Source: a virus. From it: a DNA stretch of 64,000 bases. Within the stretch, counting starts at the first letter, position 1. Each line of letters begins with the position of its first letter. The stretch spans positions 1 to 64,000 of the IMG/VR virus record IMGVR_UViG_3300031673_016569; one strand, 5' to 3'. The position numbers and the translations under genes were made by a program. The notes under the pieces were generated by a model. It did no database searches, was not told where the DNA came from, and was given only the letters and a program-made list of their open reading frames with translations. Below, in pieces: positions 50,187 through 58,353 of the stretch.

Positions 50187-51262
50187 TGGATAGACACCTC
50201 GGGCGGGTCAACATCGTTGTGAGCAACCAGCATGCCGATGTCGAACAAGGCGCATATCGCTTCGTAAGCGCGATTCCGGGGCGTGCCCTCGTCCTTCAGC
50301 TTGTGCACTAGTTCGGTCCGCACCATGCGCCCGCCAGCGACCTCTAGGACGCGCAGGACGGTTTTCTGGTGCTTGCCGAGGCCGGTGCCCTTACGCTGCT
50401 GTCTGACTCGTCGGGTTCCGGTTTCGTCGAGGGATTCAACGACGCAGGTCCGCACCGGGTCGCCGTCCGCGTCTATGCCCAGTTCCACTGTGCGCAGCTT
50501 GAAGGCGAAAAGGTCCGCGTAGGCGTCGCCGTCTCTCACCTTGCCGGTTCGCAAGATACGCTGCCCATCGCCGGCCATTTCGATGGCGAGCTCGGCATCG
50601 AGTGCTCCAAGCAAGGCCGAATGACCGCGCATGCCCTTGGCTTCGTCCTTGCCGCAGTGGTGCACGATAAGGACGGCCGCGCCAGTTTCGGCGACGATGC
50701 GCTTGATGTTCGCTACGTAGGCGCCCATGTCCTCGGATTTGTTCTCGTCACCGCCGCCGAAGGTCACGGCGAGCGTGTCGATGACGATAAGTGCGACTTC
50801 GCCGCGCTCTTGAGCCAAGTGCTTTGCGGTCTCAATAACGCGCTCCACGTCGCCGCCTTCACCGTGCAGAAGGTTGAGCGCCAGCGGCACAAAGAGCACC
50901 TTAGCTTCGGCCATCGCCGGATATTCGCGTTTGAGTCCTGCAATGCGATTTTCCGCATAGGGACGCGATGACTCGGCCAGGACATAGATCACAACTCCGT
51001 TTCGCGTCCGTCGGCCGCGCCATCTCTGGCCGCTGCCTACCGCGCAGGCCATCTCCATGACGACAAACGTCTTGCCCGAGCCCGGGGGTCCCCAGCAAAC
51101 AATAATTTGGCCACGTCCGAAAAGTCCTTTTACGACGTACGGAAGCTCAAGAGTGAACGTGGCGTCTCGGACCCAAAAGGCATGTTCGAGCAGATGGCCT
51201 ACGCCTTTGGGCACGTAGTCGGGCGCGGCCTCGACTACATTCTTGACGGCGGTGGCTGTCAT
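50183..51262 (-). CDS. RepA-type AAA/RecA-like helicase
   Basis: 359 residues. Walker A WGPPGSGKTFVVMEMA (about 58-73), Walker B LIVIDTLAVTFGGGDENK and a sensor segment AVLIVHHCGKDEAKGMRGHSAL match hexameric RepA/RSF1010-like replicative helicases (AAA_25). The C-terminal wing (VLRVLEVAGGRMVRTELVHKL) looks like an HTH. Works with the primase encoded just upstream, with which it overlaps by four bases. Confidence 0.88.
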   Translation of the reverse strand: MTATAVKNVVEAAPDYVPKGVGHLLEHAFWVRDATFTLELPYVVKGLFGRGQIIVCWGPPGSGKTFVVMEMACAVGSGQRWRGRRTRNGVVIYVLAESSRPYAENRIAGLKREYPAMAEAKVLFVPLALNLLHGEGGDVERVIETAKHLAQERGEVALIVIDTLAVTFGGGDENKSEDMGAYVANIKRIVAETGAAVLIVHHCGKDEAKGMRGHSALLGALDAELAIEMAGDGQRILRTGKVRDGDAYADLFAFKLRTVELGIDADGDPVRTCVVESLDETGTRRVRQQRKGTGLGKHQKTVLRVLEVAGGRMVRTELVHKLKDEGTPRNRAYEAICALFDIGMLVAHNDVDPPEVSIQ

Positions 51263-52119
51263 GCCGCTCTGCGCGCGTAGTCGTTGAGATCCTCGCCCGG
51301 GATCGGGGATTTGGCGATGCGCACTTTGCAGCCCGCGCGATACCAGCGCTCAGCGCATTGTTCGGCGGCTCGCAGTCCTGCGTCATCATGGTCGGCCACG
51401 ATGAGCAGCGATTCGATACCAGCGAGTACGGGTAACGCCGCCAGGTTGCCGGCGTCGATCGCCGACCATACCGGCGTGAAGACCTCGGCAACGGTAAGGG
51501 CGGTCTCTATACCCTCAGCGATTGCAAGCCCGGTCATAACGGCGTCGTCAGGCCACAAGCGGATGACGCCGCCTTGCTTCCGATGCTTGCCCAGGAGCAG
51601 CCGCGGCGGGTCAACGTCCGCTTTGCTTCCATCGGGCCGGATCCAAGTCCGATGCAGGGTCAACGGCTCGCGTGTGACAGCATCGGTTACAAGCGCGACG
51701 AGCGCCGGGCCGATGTATCCGGATGGATGCTGCAGAGATTCGGTGTAACGTAGGTCGCCATCTGCGGGCGGTAGTGCACACGAGCGCGCTTGCAAGTACG
51801 CTTCAGCAGTGCCGCGTATCGGTGCGAGCGTCCGCCACAATGCGAGCCAATTCGAGGCCAGCGCCAAGTGTCGATCGGGTCTTGTCGGCGGTAGAGTAGC
51901 CCCTGAGCGTGCGTTTTGTCGATCAGCACGCCATCCGCCAGCCGTTCCGCAGCGGAAGCAGTGCCACACGCCGCCAACGTGGTCGACCGTCACACCCAGC
52001 GTTTTGTCGGATGGGCGTTTGGCGCACTCAGAGCAAGGCACGCGGTGTTCGCCGATCGGAAGATCTTGCAAGGTCAGCGCCATCCCGCTTTTGCAGTGGA
52101 CGCGGGCGTCGGCGCTCAT
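51259..52119 (-). CDS. Toprim primase with N-terminal zinc-binding motif
   Basis: 286 residues from the ATG at 52117-52119, coupled by ATGA to a 46-residue gene. The zinc site CSEC-x-CFRCG (about 27-56) is of the DnaG/P4-alpha type, and the Toprim domain shows AEGIETALT and VADHDDAG (about 177-245). It would prime DNA synthesis for the phage replicon. A longer reading of 292 residues exists but its start would fall inside the preceding gene. Confidence 0.87.
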   Translation of the reverse strand: MSADARVHCKSGMALTLQDLPIGEHRVPCSECAKRPSDKTLGVTVDHVGGVWHCFRCGTAGGWRADRQNARSGATLPPTRPDRHLALASNWLALWRTLAPIRGTAEAYLQARSCALPPADGDLRYTESLQHPSGYIGPALVALVTDAVTREPLTLHRTWIRPDGSKADVDPPRLLLGKHRKQGGVIRLWPDDAVMTGLAIAEGIETALTVAEVFTPVWSAIDAGNLAALPVLAGIESLLIVADHDDAGLRAAEQCAERWYRAGCKVRIAKSPIPGEDLNDYARRAA

Positions 52120-52256
52120 GCGGATTGCTCCGCGCATTCGCTCTTGATCTCAGCCAGCCACGCCTCACAGCGCGCGAAGTGTTTGTCCGGATTGCTCTGC
52201 TCATTCGTTCCAACTTCGGTCACCTGCCCGTGACCGTTCTCCCGTCTGGGCCTCAT
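52116..52256 (-). CDS. 46-residue protein between AlpA-like and primase genes
   Basis: Starts inside the AlpA-like stop (ATGA at 52253-52256) and ends inside the primase start (ATGA at 52116-52119). The C-terminal part DKHFARCEAWLAEIKSECAE is an amphipathic helix. The two ATGA overlaps make it very likely a real gene, though it is short and unassigned. Confidence 0.6.
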   Translation of the reverse strand: MRPRRENGHGQVTEVGTNEQSNPDKHFARCEAWLAEIKSECAEQSA

Positions 52257-52459
52257 GCTGCGATAGTTCGGGAAGCAATGAACGCCAGGAGCGCGGATCT
52301 CTGGTATCGAACGTTGCGGCCGACCTTTACGTATGCGAGCGAGTAGCGCTTAGTGCAGCGCCACACCTGAAGCGTGCCGACGCTCACGTCGAGAATCGCT
52401 GCAGCTTCCTTCTCGTCGAGGAGATCGTCGCCCTCGGACTTGCCTTGCTGATGTGCCAT
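52253..52459 (-). CDS. AlpA/excisionase-like HTH protein
   Basis: 68 residues with LDEKEAAAILDVSVGTLQVWR and VKVGRNVRYQRSALLAFI, the MerR-like winged helix seen in AlpA and excisionases. First of the coupled replication genes. Could activate the integrase or excise the prophage. Downstream of the 192-residue gene by about 120 bases. Confidence 0.8.
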   Translation of the reverse strand: MAHQQGKSEGDDLLDEKEAAAILDVSVGTLQVWRCTKRYSLAYVKVGRNVRYQRSALLAFIASRTIAA

Positions 52460-52577
52460 CGCTTCGCCTCCTGCGTTCGGTCTGCGTGATTACAGAGCGT
52501 TAAGCAGAAGGGTAAAACGGTCGGCTACATTATGGAATCCTTCGCGTTTCCGCTTTTCCGACAAAAGCGGAAAAAGA

Positions 52578-53156
52578 CTAGCGAATACGCGCGCGGTGTC
52601 GGCTCAGGCTAGTGTCGAACTGCTTCCAAGAAGTTTCTTTCTGCCTCCCGGCGTCATCAGTCCAACGTAGTAATCCGGAATCGTCGCGAATCACGCCGGC
52701 CTTTTCTAGCGCCAGGCGCACACGTTTTGAAGGCAAGTCAATGCCTTCGCTTTCCAGGATCGCGAGCGCCTCGCGATACAGGAGAGAGAGAGGTCGCTTG
52801 TTGCCAGTGAACTGTGCACCCCGTTTCGCCAACGGGAGTGCGTACGAATCGAGCTCTTCCCTAGCTTTATCGGCTGCACTCCTGAGTTCTACCCCGTGCA
52901 GCAAATCCCGATGTTGAACTTCGAGCATTTCATCCACGCACTTGAGCGCAAGAAAATTTTTCTCGCTTATCACTCTCGCCCTGGCGGCCTTATACAGTAT
53001 TCCGCGCGATAGAGATTCAGGCGTGAGGCGCTCACCGAGGACAGCGCGAACTTCGGAGTAAATCTCTTTTGCCTTCGCTTTTAGTTCTTCGATCGTTGGT
53101 GGAGCTTCGAGGGCTTCCATGGCGGCCGCGAACTTGGTTGTGGTCGCCTTAACCAC
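52578..53156 (-). CDS. Unknown protein downstream of the integrase
   Basis: 192 residues starting at a GTG that overlaps the integrase stop. Helical and basic, no family recognised; the C-terminal half has LYREALAILESEGIDLPSKRVRLALEKAG, which looks like an HTH-type helical pair. Possibly a regulator or directionality factor for the integrase. Confidence 0.55.
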   Translation of the reverse strand: MVKATTTKFAAAMEALEAPPTIEELKAKAKEIYSEVRAVLGERLTPESLSRGILYKAARARVISEKNFLALKCVDEMLEVQHRDLLHGVELRSAADKAREELDSYALPLAKRGAQFTGNKRPLSLLYREALAILESEGIDLPSKRVRLALEKAGVIRDDSGLLRWTDDAGRQKETSWKQFDTSLSRHRARIR

Positions 53157-54408
53157 GGTGCGCCACCTTCTTTAGCTTCACCACCTTGGCGCGCTTTTTC
53201 ACGCCTCCGGCCTCGAGCATCGCGCTCGTCGCCGTGTTCAGCGATGCCCGCACGGGGTCAAGACTCAATCGCGCGTAGATCATCGTCGCATCGGCGGACT
53301 TATGGCCGAGCGACTTTCCGATGATCGCGAGCGATGCGCCGCTGATCGCCTGCCACGATCCGAGCGAGCGGCGCAGGTCGTGAATCCGCAGGTCCGCAAT
53401 CTTGGCCCGCGCGAGAAGCGCACGCCAGCGCTTCTTCGGCGGCGTCGCGTAGCCCGTTGCGGAAGGGGCGGAAAACACGTAGCCCGCATCCTGCGGCGTG
53501 CGCTCGCGCAGGAGTTCGACGGCCTCGGGCACAAGGGCGACCACCTGCGGGTCATCGTTCTTGGTCTGAGGTATGCGCCATGTCGCGGCCTGCAGGTCTA
53601 CGTCCTGCCAGCGCATCGCGAGCACGTTGCTTCGCCGAGCTCCGGTTAGCAGGGAGAACAAGACGAAGTGCTTGAAATCCTCGGACGTATCGGCGGCCAG
53701 GGCGGTAAAGAATCGCGGCAGCTCGCCGCCCTGAATGAAGCGGTCGCGCTTCGTTTCCTTGAACGGCTTGATGCCGTTGGTGGGATTGTTGCCGCGGTAT
53801 CCCGCCTCGATCGCTCGGTTGTAGACACTACTCAACAGCTCGACCACGCGGTTCGCCATGGTCTTGTGCGTCTTGCCTATGCCGGCGTGCAGGGAGCGAA
53901 CGGCGGCGTTGTCGATCGCGTCGAGCTTGCGCTTCGACCAGTCCACTCCTGCAGGGTGCTTGGCTCGTTTGCGGCCGTGCATTTTCGCTGGCTCATCGGG
54001 CAGGGTGCCCAGGCAGCGCTCCCATAGCGCATGGATCTCCGCAGCGCTCTTGATGCCGCGCGGCGAGACGTGGAGCACGCGGTAGGCCTCGTAGGCTTCG
54101 CCAAGCGTCTGCTTATCGCGTTCTGCGCGCTTAGCCGCATTCGGGTTGATACCTTTAGCGAAGTCCCCCAGGATGCGCTCCGCGGCCTTCCTGGCGCCTT
54201 CTGGCGTCATATCGGGAAAGGTGCCGAGCTTCACCCATGAAATGACTGCGCCGTCGCGCTTGACCACATAGAAGGTGCGCGCGCCGGCCGCGGTCAAGCG
54301 GATTGCGAGTTTCGGAACTTCAGTGTCGTAGATGACGAACCGGGCGCCATTTTTCGGCAAAGGAAGGTTGGAAAGGGCGGTTTTCGTGAAGCGTTTTCGT
54401 ACTGTCAT
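53149..54408 (-). CDS. P4-type tyrosine integrase of the prophage
   Basis: 419 residues. N-terminal DUF4102 domain (FTKTALSNLPLPKNGARFVIYDTEVPKLAIRLTAAG, split by eye) and C-terminal catalytic region: LFSLLTGARRSNVLAMRW (Arg), LRIHDLRRSLGSW (HxLR), SLGHKSADATMIYARL (His and Tyr). P4-like integrases target tRNA genes. The gene starts 145 bases from a tRNA-Arg 3' fragment, with repeated GGCTAAC sites between, consistent with an attachment site. Confidence 0.92.
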   Translation of the reverse strand: MTVRKRFTKTALSNLPLPKNGARFVIYDTEVPKLAIRLTAAGARTFYVVKRDGAVISWVKLGTFPDMTPEGARKAAERILGDFAKGINPNAAKRAERDKQTLGEAYEAYRVLHVSPRGIKSAAEIHALWERCLGTLPDEPAKMHGRKRAKHPAGVDWSKRKLDAIDNAAVRSLHAGIGKTHKTMANRVVELLSSVYNRAIEAGYRGNNPTNGIKPFKETKRDRFIQGGELPRFFTALAADTSEDFKHFVLFSLLTGARRSNVLAMRWQDVDLQAATWRIPQTKNDDPQVVALVPEAVELLRERTPQDAGYVFSAPSATGYATPPKKRWRALLARAKIADLRIHDLRRSLGSWQAISGASLAIIGKSLGHKSADATMIYARLSLDPVRASLNTATSAMLEAGGVKKRAKVVKLKKVAHRG

Positions 54409-54430
54409 CGCGACCCCTTGGTTATAGCTG

Positions 54431-54484
54431 GGCTAACGCCGGGCTAACACAGGCTAACAAATTTCGTTAAGGTTCATGTTAGCC
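54431..54484. repeat. Arm-type-like repeats upstream of the integrase
   Basis: GGCTAAC three times in direct orientation (54431, 54442, 54452), about 10-11 bases apart, and once inverted (GTTAGCC, 54478-54484). Spacing near one helical turn suits binding of integrase or excisionase arms. Confidence 0.55.
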
Positions 54485-54554
54485 CGTTAAACTTACGGGG
54501 TCAACGCATAGAGGGTAAATAGGGCAGCGATAAGGTGCATTAAGTTTCAGAAGG

Positions 54555-54614
54555 GTATCTGCCCTTTGGCTACGAACCAAGGGGTCGTGGGTTCGAATCC
54601 TGCCAGGCGCGCCA
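54555..54614 (+). other. tRNA-Arg(ACG) 3' fragment, probable attachment site
   Basis: Reads the 3' part of a tRNA: anticodon arm TTTGG-CTACGAA-CCAAG with anticodon ACG, variable region GGGTC, T-arm GTGGGTTCGAATCCTGC, acceptor end AGGCGC, discriminator and encoded CCA. The D-arm and 5' half are missing, so it is not a working tRNA. Its position between two integrase genes indicates the crossover site of one or both elements. Confidence 0.7.
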
Positions 54615-54699
54615 ATAAATAGTGTCAAATTAAGCGGTTAGGTCTACTCGGCCTAGCCGCTTTTTCTTTGGTTGTACTATTCAAGCATCTTTGTACTAT

Positions 54700-55794
54700 T
54701 CAACCGACACCACCGAGCGGTTTGACAACCTCCGGCTTGCGGCGGTAGATCGCATCGGTAGTCCTTGCATCGGCATGCGATAGCAGCGCTCTGGCATGTT
54801 CCAGAGACGTTGCATCGCTCGCGCACTTGGCACGCAGGTCGTGTTCGGTGAAGCGGTTCTCGACCTTGGTCTCCTCAATTACGCGGTCCATGAACCTTTG
54901 CCACATGCTGTCCCATCCGTGCGACTCGCCCGTAGCCTCATCAATGTAACCCTGGCCATTGCGCTTGCAGAAGAGAAATGGGGAAATAACGGGACGCATT
55001 GCCTTGACTAACTCGACCGTGGCACGCAACTCAGGGGTCCATGAGTAGACAGTACGCTTGCCGGTGCTGGCTGCGGTCTTGTGCCGCTGGATGTGCAGTC
55101 CGTCATCTTTAATGTTCGATACGGTCAGACGTAACATGTCCGAGCGAGCCATGCCGGTCATCAGTTTCAGGCGAATGTATGCCTGGATCGCCGGCACGCT
55201 ACCTTTCTTGCGCGGTGAATTGAGCGCCAGGATTTCGATGACTTCCCAATCCTCGACGTAACGGTCGCGTGGTTTCTCACCCTTGAGGCGGACTTCACCC
55301 TTGAACGGGTGCCGTTCGATGTAGCCCCACTCGACAGCTTTGGTGAATGCGTGGCTCAATACCTCGACCTCACGATGCGCTGCGGTCGGCCCCCCGGTTA
55401 CTCGTCCGGTGTCGCTGGTTTTTTTCTGGCTGCGCTTATCGACGTAACGATAGACATATTGAGGTTTAATCGCGTCCAGTGGCATCGCGCCGAACACGGA
55501 TCTCAGTTGCTTAATCCAAATCGCATTCAGTGTCTGGTTCTTCGGCGCCTTGGTTGGTACTACTTCCAATAAGTAACGGTCGAGGAGTTCGCCGATGTTT
55601 CGAGCCTTATCCATTGCGCCCAGACGGGCGGACCAAACGCGATAGGATTCCGGCAATGTCCTGCCGAGGCGAAACAGCTTCTTGCCTTCCCATAGGTATT
55701 CGAGGCCGGGCGGCACTTGGAAGTAGTAAGCGCTATGCGCCAGTCGCCAGCGGGCGGGAAGTCCTTTATTCTCTACACTGCGCTTGCGCGGCAC
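54700..55794 (-). CDS. Second tyrosine recombinase
   Basis: 364 residues. Catalytic residues: RLKLMTGMARSDMLRL (Arg), TEHDLRAKCASDA (HxLR) and LLSHADARTTDAIYRRK (His, Tyr). Different from the P4-type enzyme to the left and coupled to a DUF4224 gene upstream, a pair typical of Burkholderiales prophages. Its 3' end lies 85 bases from the tRNA-Arg fragment. It may belong to a second, partly lost element to the right. Confidence 0.9.
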   Translation of the reverse strand: MPRKRSVENKGLPARWRLAHSAYYFQVPPGLEYLWEGKKLFRLGRTLPESYRVWSARLGAMDKARNIGELLDRYLLEVVPTKAPKNQTLNAIWIKQLRSVFGAMPLDAIKPQYVYRYVDKRSQKKTSDTGRVTGGPTAAHREVEVLSHAFTKAVEWGYIERHPFKGEVRLKGEKPRDRYVEDWEVIEILALNSPRKKGSVPAIQAYIRLKLMTGMARSDMLRLTVSNIKDDGLHIQRHKTAASTGKRTVYSWTPELRATVELVKAMRPVISPFLFCKRNGQGYIDEATGESHGWDSMWQRFMDRVIEETKVENRFTEHDLRAKCASDATSLEHARALLSHADARTTDAIYRRKPEVVKPLGGVG

Positions 55795-56015
55795 TAGATT
55801 GCACTCCAGTTGGGTTCATGCTCCTTATTGCCGGCTTTGGTATGTGCCTCGCCAGAAAGGACGCCCTCAGCGTGGGCGCGCAGTATGACTATACTGCCAT
55901 CCGGTCGGACACCGTGCTCGATTCCCATAGAACGCAGTGCTTGGGCTTGCGTTGACCTTCGTACGCGCCCGGTCAGCTCACGCACTTCGGCGGGAGTTAG
56001 GAGGAAGCCTGACAC
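55794..56015 (-). CDS. DUF4224 protein, likely excisionase partner
   Basis: 73 residues. LLTPAEVRELTGRVRRSTQAQALRSMGI is the conserved DUF4224 opening, and the rest follows GVRPDGSIVILRAHAE. Such genes sit directly in front of phage integrases and are thought to help excision. The stop overlaps the integrase start. Confidence 0.85.
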   Translation of the reverse strand: MSGFLLTPAEVRELTGRVRRSTQAQALRSMGIEHGVRPDGSIVILRAHAEGVLSGEAHTKAGNKEHEPNWSAI

Positions 56016-56311
56016 TTCATCCTCAAATCGATACGCGCAGGTTGACCGCGATTGCCTTCAATCCAGCTATTCAATCCCGCCAATCCAACTACGATACCCC
56101 TTTTTACGGCAGATCTGGGTGCTTTGCAGGCGAACTCGCGAAAATTTTGCATGCAGACGCATTTGGCTATGGCGCCATTTCCGAATATCTCGCCGCAGAA
56201 AGGCGAATCGACACTCCGTGGAAAGCCGTTTAGCGCCCTCAACCTTTCGGCTACCAAACCGCCTACACTTTCAAGCAGTTCAACCAGATTCGCTCTGTGG
56301 TTGATTTGCAT
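55997..56311 (-). CDS. Small protein upstream of DUF4224
   Basis: 104 residues from the ATG at 56309-56311, behind a strong AAAGGGGGACC ribosome site. The sequence opens MQINHRANLVELLESVGGL and has five cysteines. No family recognised. It overlaps the DUF4224 start by 19 bases, suggesting one operon with the recombinase. Confidence 0.5.
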   Translation of the reverse strand: MQINHRANLVELLESVGGLVAERLRALNGFPRSVDSPFCGEIFGNGAIAKCVCMQNFREFACKAPRSAVKRGIVVGLAGLNSWIEGNRGQPARIDLRMKCQASS

Positions 56312-56911
56312 TCTGGTCCCCCTTTCGCGTTTGTGTGGGGAAGCCCGGGTGCAGACGTGCACGGAGCGGAACGAGCCCACTCCAAGTTAAGCAACGGGGT
56401 TTTATATCCATGCAGAGTCGCCGCGCTGGCCGTCGCGCAGTGACATCGGAGCAGCCGGAGAAAGCTAGCCGCCGTATGAATTCTGCGCCGTATGACTTCT
56501 TATGCCCACAAGGACTAAGGCGATGACACTGCAGCCGTGGGGCCGAACCAATTCACCGCCGGGATGTCTGGGGTCAAAAACCCGTAGACTCGGGCCAGTC
56601 CTGACACGGGAATTTAGGTAACGGCCGCCACCGGGTACCGGCCCTGCGGTAGCGCTCGGCGTCGCGCGTCAGCCGCGACCACCAAGAGCCTGCGTGCTTT
56701 CGGAAGCGCACACACTGAGGAATTGAAATCAATAATTGACAGGCTGGAAGCGGAGCTGTCGGTGGCCAACGGCTCTCACGGAGGAAACCTTGTCCTGCTG
56801 TGGGTCCGGATCTAACTCTATTGCCGACGTCCGGCAAATTGGACCCGGCGACGGCACCTCGGCCTAAGCCGACTTTGTAGCTGTCGTCAAAACCAGTCGG
56901 CAACGCGCCAG
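56312..56911. other. Intergenic region at the border of the recombinase element
   Basis: 600 bp with no supported gene. I saw no inverted repeats or att copy here. Short frames on both strands look random. Confidence 0.45.
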
Positions 56912-57226
56912 TTAGCTGCCGCTCAAGTGCACTGTGCCTGGCAGTGATGCACGGACAGAGATTGAGCGGGGCAGTTCGAAGAAGCGCTGCGTCGGGGTGA
57001 GGCGGTTGTCCGGCGTGCGTCTCAGAAAGCCGGCCTTCTCAAGCCGACTTACCAGGCTCGCGGCAGCAGTCTTGGTGAAGCCCAGCAGCGTGCTAATCGC
57101 TGCATAGGACGGAATCAGCCGATGTTCGGCGTAGTAGTCCCTTAGGACAGCAAGATGGTCGGGAGCTCGGTTCGGGCGAGGTATTGTTGCATAATAGTGT
57201 ACGAACGTACGACGGATTAAAATCAT
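56912..57226 (-). CDS. LexA-like DNA-binding domain protein
   Basis: 104 residues. HLAVLRDYYAEHRLIPSYAAISTLLGFTKTAAASLVSRLEKAGFLRR, read in pieces, matches the LexA winged-helix DNA-binding domain. No peptidase domain follows, so it cannot self-cleave. Divergent from the PIN gene, with 65 bases between them, it may regulate that operon. The N-terminal extension is unusual and the real start may lie inside. Confidence 0.65.
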   Translation of the reverse strand: MILIRRTFVHYYATIPRPNRAPDHLAVLRDYYAEHRLIPSYAAISTLLGFTKTAAASLVSRLEKAGFLRRTPDNRLTPTQRFFELPRSISVRASLPGTVHLSGS

Positions 57227-57291
57227 TATTTTTGGTTACTTAGGCGAGTCGATGGTGGGACGGATCATTCGCCACAGGCGAGAAAATCAAC

Positions 57292-58353
57292 ATGGGCGTT
57301 ATCGTCGTCTGTGACACCAATGTCTTTGTGCGCGAAACACATCTTCTGCGCAAGAAGGGCGGACCCGCTCTCGTAGGCCTGTTGCGTGCCATCAACGGTC
57401 GCCTTTTCGTTCCGGACATCCTGAGGACGGAATACATCGAGCAAACCCTGGAAGCTGCAACTGCCGAGCGCCAAAAATACGAATCCGCATCGAGCGTTCT
57501 CGGGACCCTGATCGGCTTCCAGCATCGTCCCTTGCCGAACAGCGATACGATCAACCAAACCGCCGTTAATCGCCTTCGTGCGCTGGAATCTTTAACGCAG
57601 AATGCTCCGCTCGACGCAGAAATTCTGGAAGCCGCCGGCAGGCGCTCCGTCGCCAAGTGCAGGCCCACGTCGAAGACCGATCACGGCTACAAGGATTGCC
57701 TGATCTGGGAGGGCGTACTTCGCTTGCCGGCCGGTTCCGATGTTCGGTTCGTGAGCCGTGACGGCAAGGCGTTTTTCGACGGCGAGCATTTCGCGCAAGA
57801 CCTCATCGATGAGGCGCAGGCCAAAGAGATCAAGGTCGCGGGATACACGAGCATCGACGATCTCGTGCGCGATCTTCAAGCCGAGAATCCCGCCTTGAAT
57901 CTGGCTGCCACCGAGGCTCAAGACCTTTCGGAAACGGGCGCCACCGCGCCGGCGGACGTGACCGTTGCGTCTGCCGCACCTGTCCCCGAGGCGGCTGGTA
58001 CGGATCAGACTTTGCCCGGCGCTGCCGTAGCGGAGAGCGAGGTCGCGGAAGTGAGCCGGCGGCTCGCCGAGGCGCGAAAGCGCTTCGACGAGCTCGAACT
58101 GAAGATTCTGGCCTACATCGCCTATCTTGACTCCGCGGGACGGGATCAACTGTTCGGGCTTCTGAGTCAGTCGAGGATCTCCACCGACGCGGCCAAAAAC
58201 GTCGTTGAGCGCCTCGTCATGAGCGGATTCGTTCGCGACATCGGAAATCACTACCTGGTGGCGGATCGCAAGGTGGCGGAGGCCGTAGCGTCCACGGTCG
58301 AAAACGAGATCATCGACTTGCTCTCCAAGGATGGCGACGGCCATGGACATTGA
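57292..58353 (+). CDS. PIN-domain protein with C-terminal winged helix
   Basis: 353 residues. PIN core (DUF4935-like): VVCDTNVFV (Asp 8), a Glu in RTEYIEQ, HGYKDCLIWE (Asp) and VRFVSRDGKAFFD (Asp), the acidic set of PIN RNases. After an Ala/Pro-rich linker (about 200-255), residues 256-345 look like a winged helix. It overlaps the next gene, a long helical-repeat protein, and probably forms a two-gene unit with it. Candidate defence or toxin nuclease. Confidence 0.72.
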   Translation: MGVIVVCDTNVFVRETHLLRKKGGPALVGLLRAINGRLFVPDILRTEYIEQTLEAATAERQKYESASSVLGTLIGFQHRPLPNSDTINQTAVNRLRALESLTQNAPLDAEILEAAGRRSVAKCRPTSKTDHGYKDCLIWEGVLRLPAGSDVRFVSRDGKAFFDGEHFAQDLIDEAQAKEIKVAGYTSIDDLVRDLQAENPALNLAATEAQDLSETGATAPADVTVASAAPVPEAAGTDQTLPGAAVAESEVAEVSRRLAEARKRFDELELKILAYIAYLDSAGRDQLFGLLSQSRISTDAAKNVVERLVMSGFVRDIGNHYLVADRKVAEAVASTVENEIIDLLSKDGDGHGH

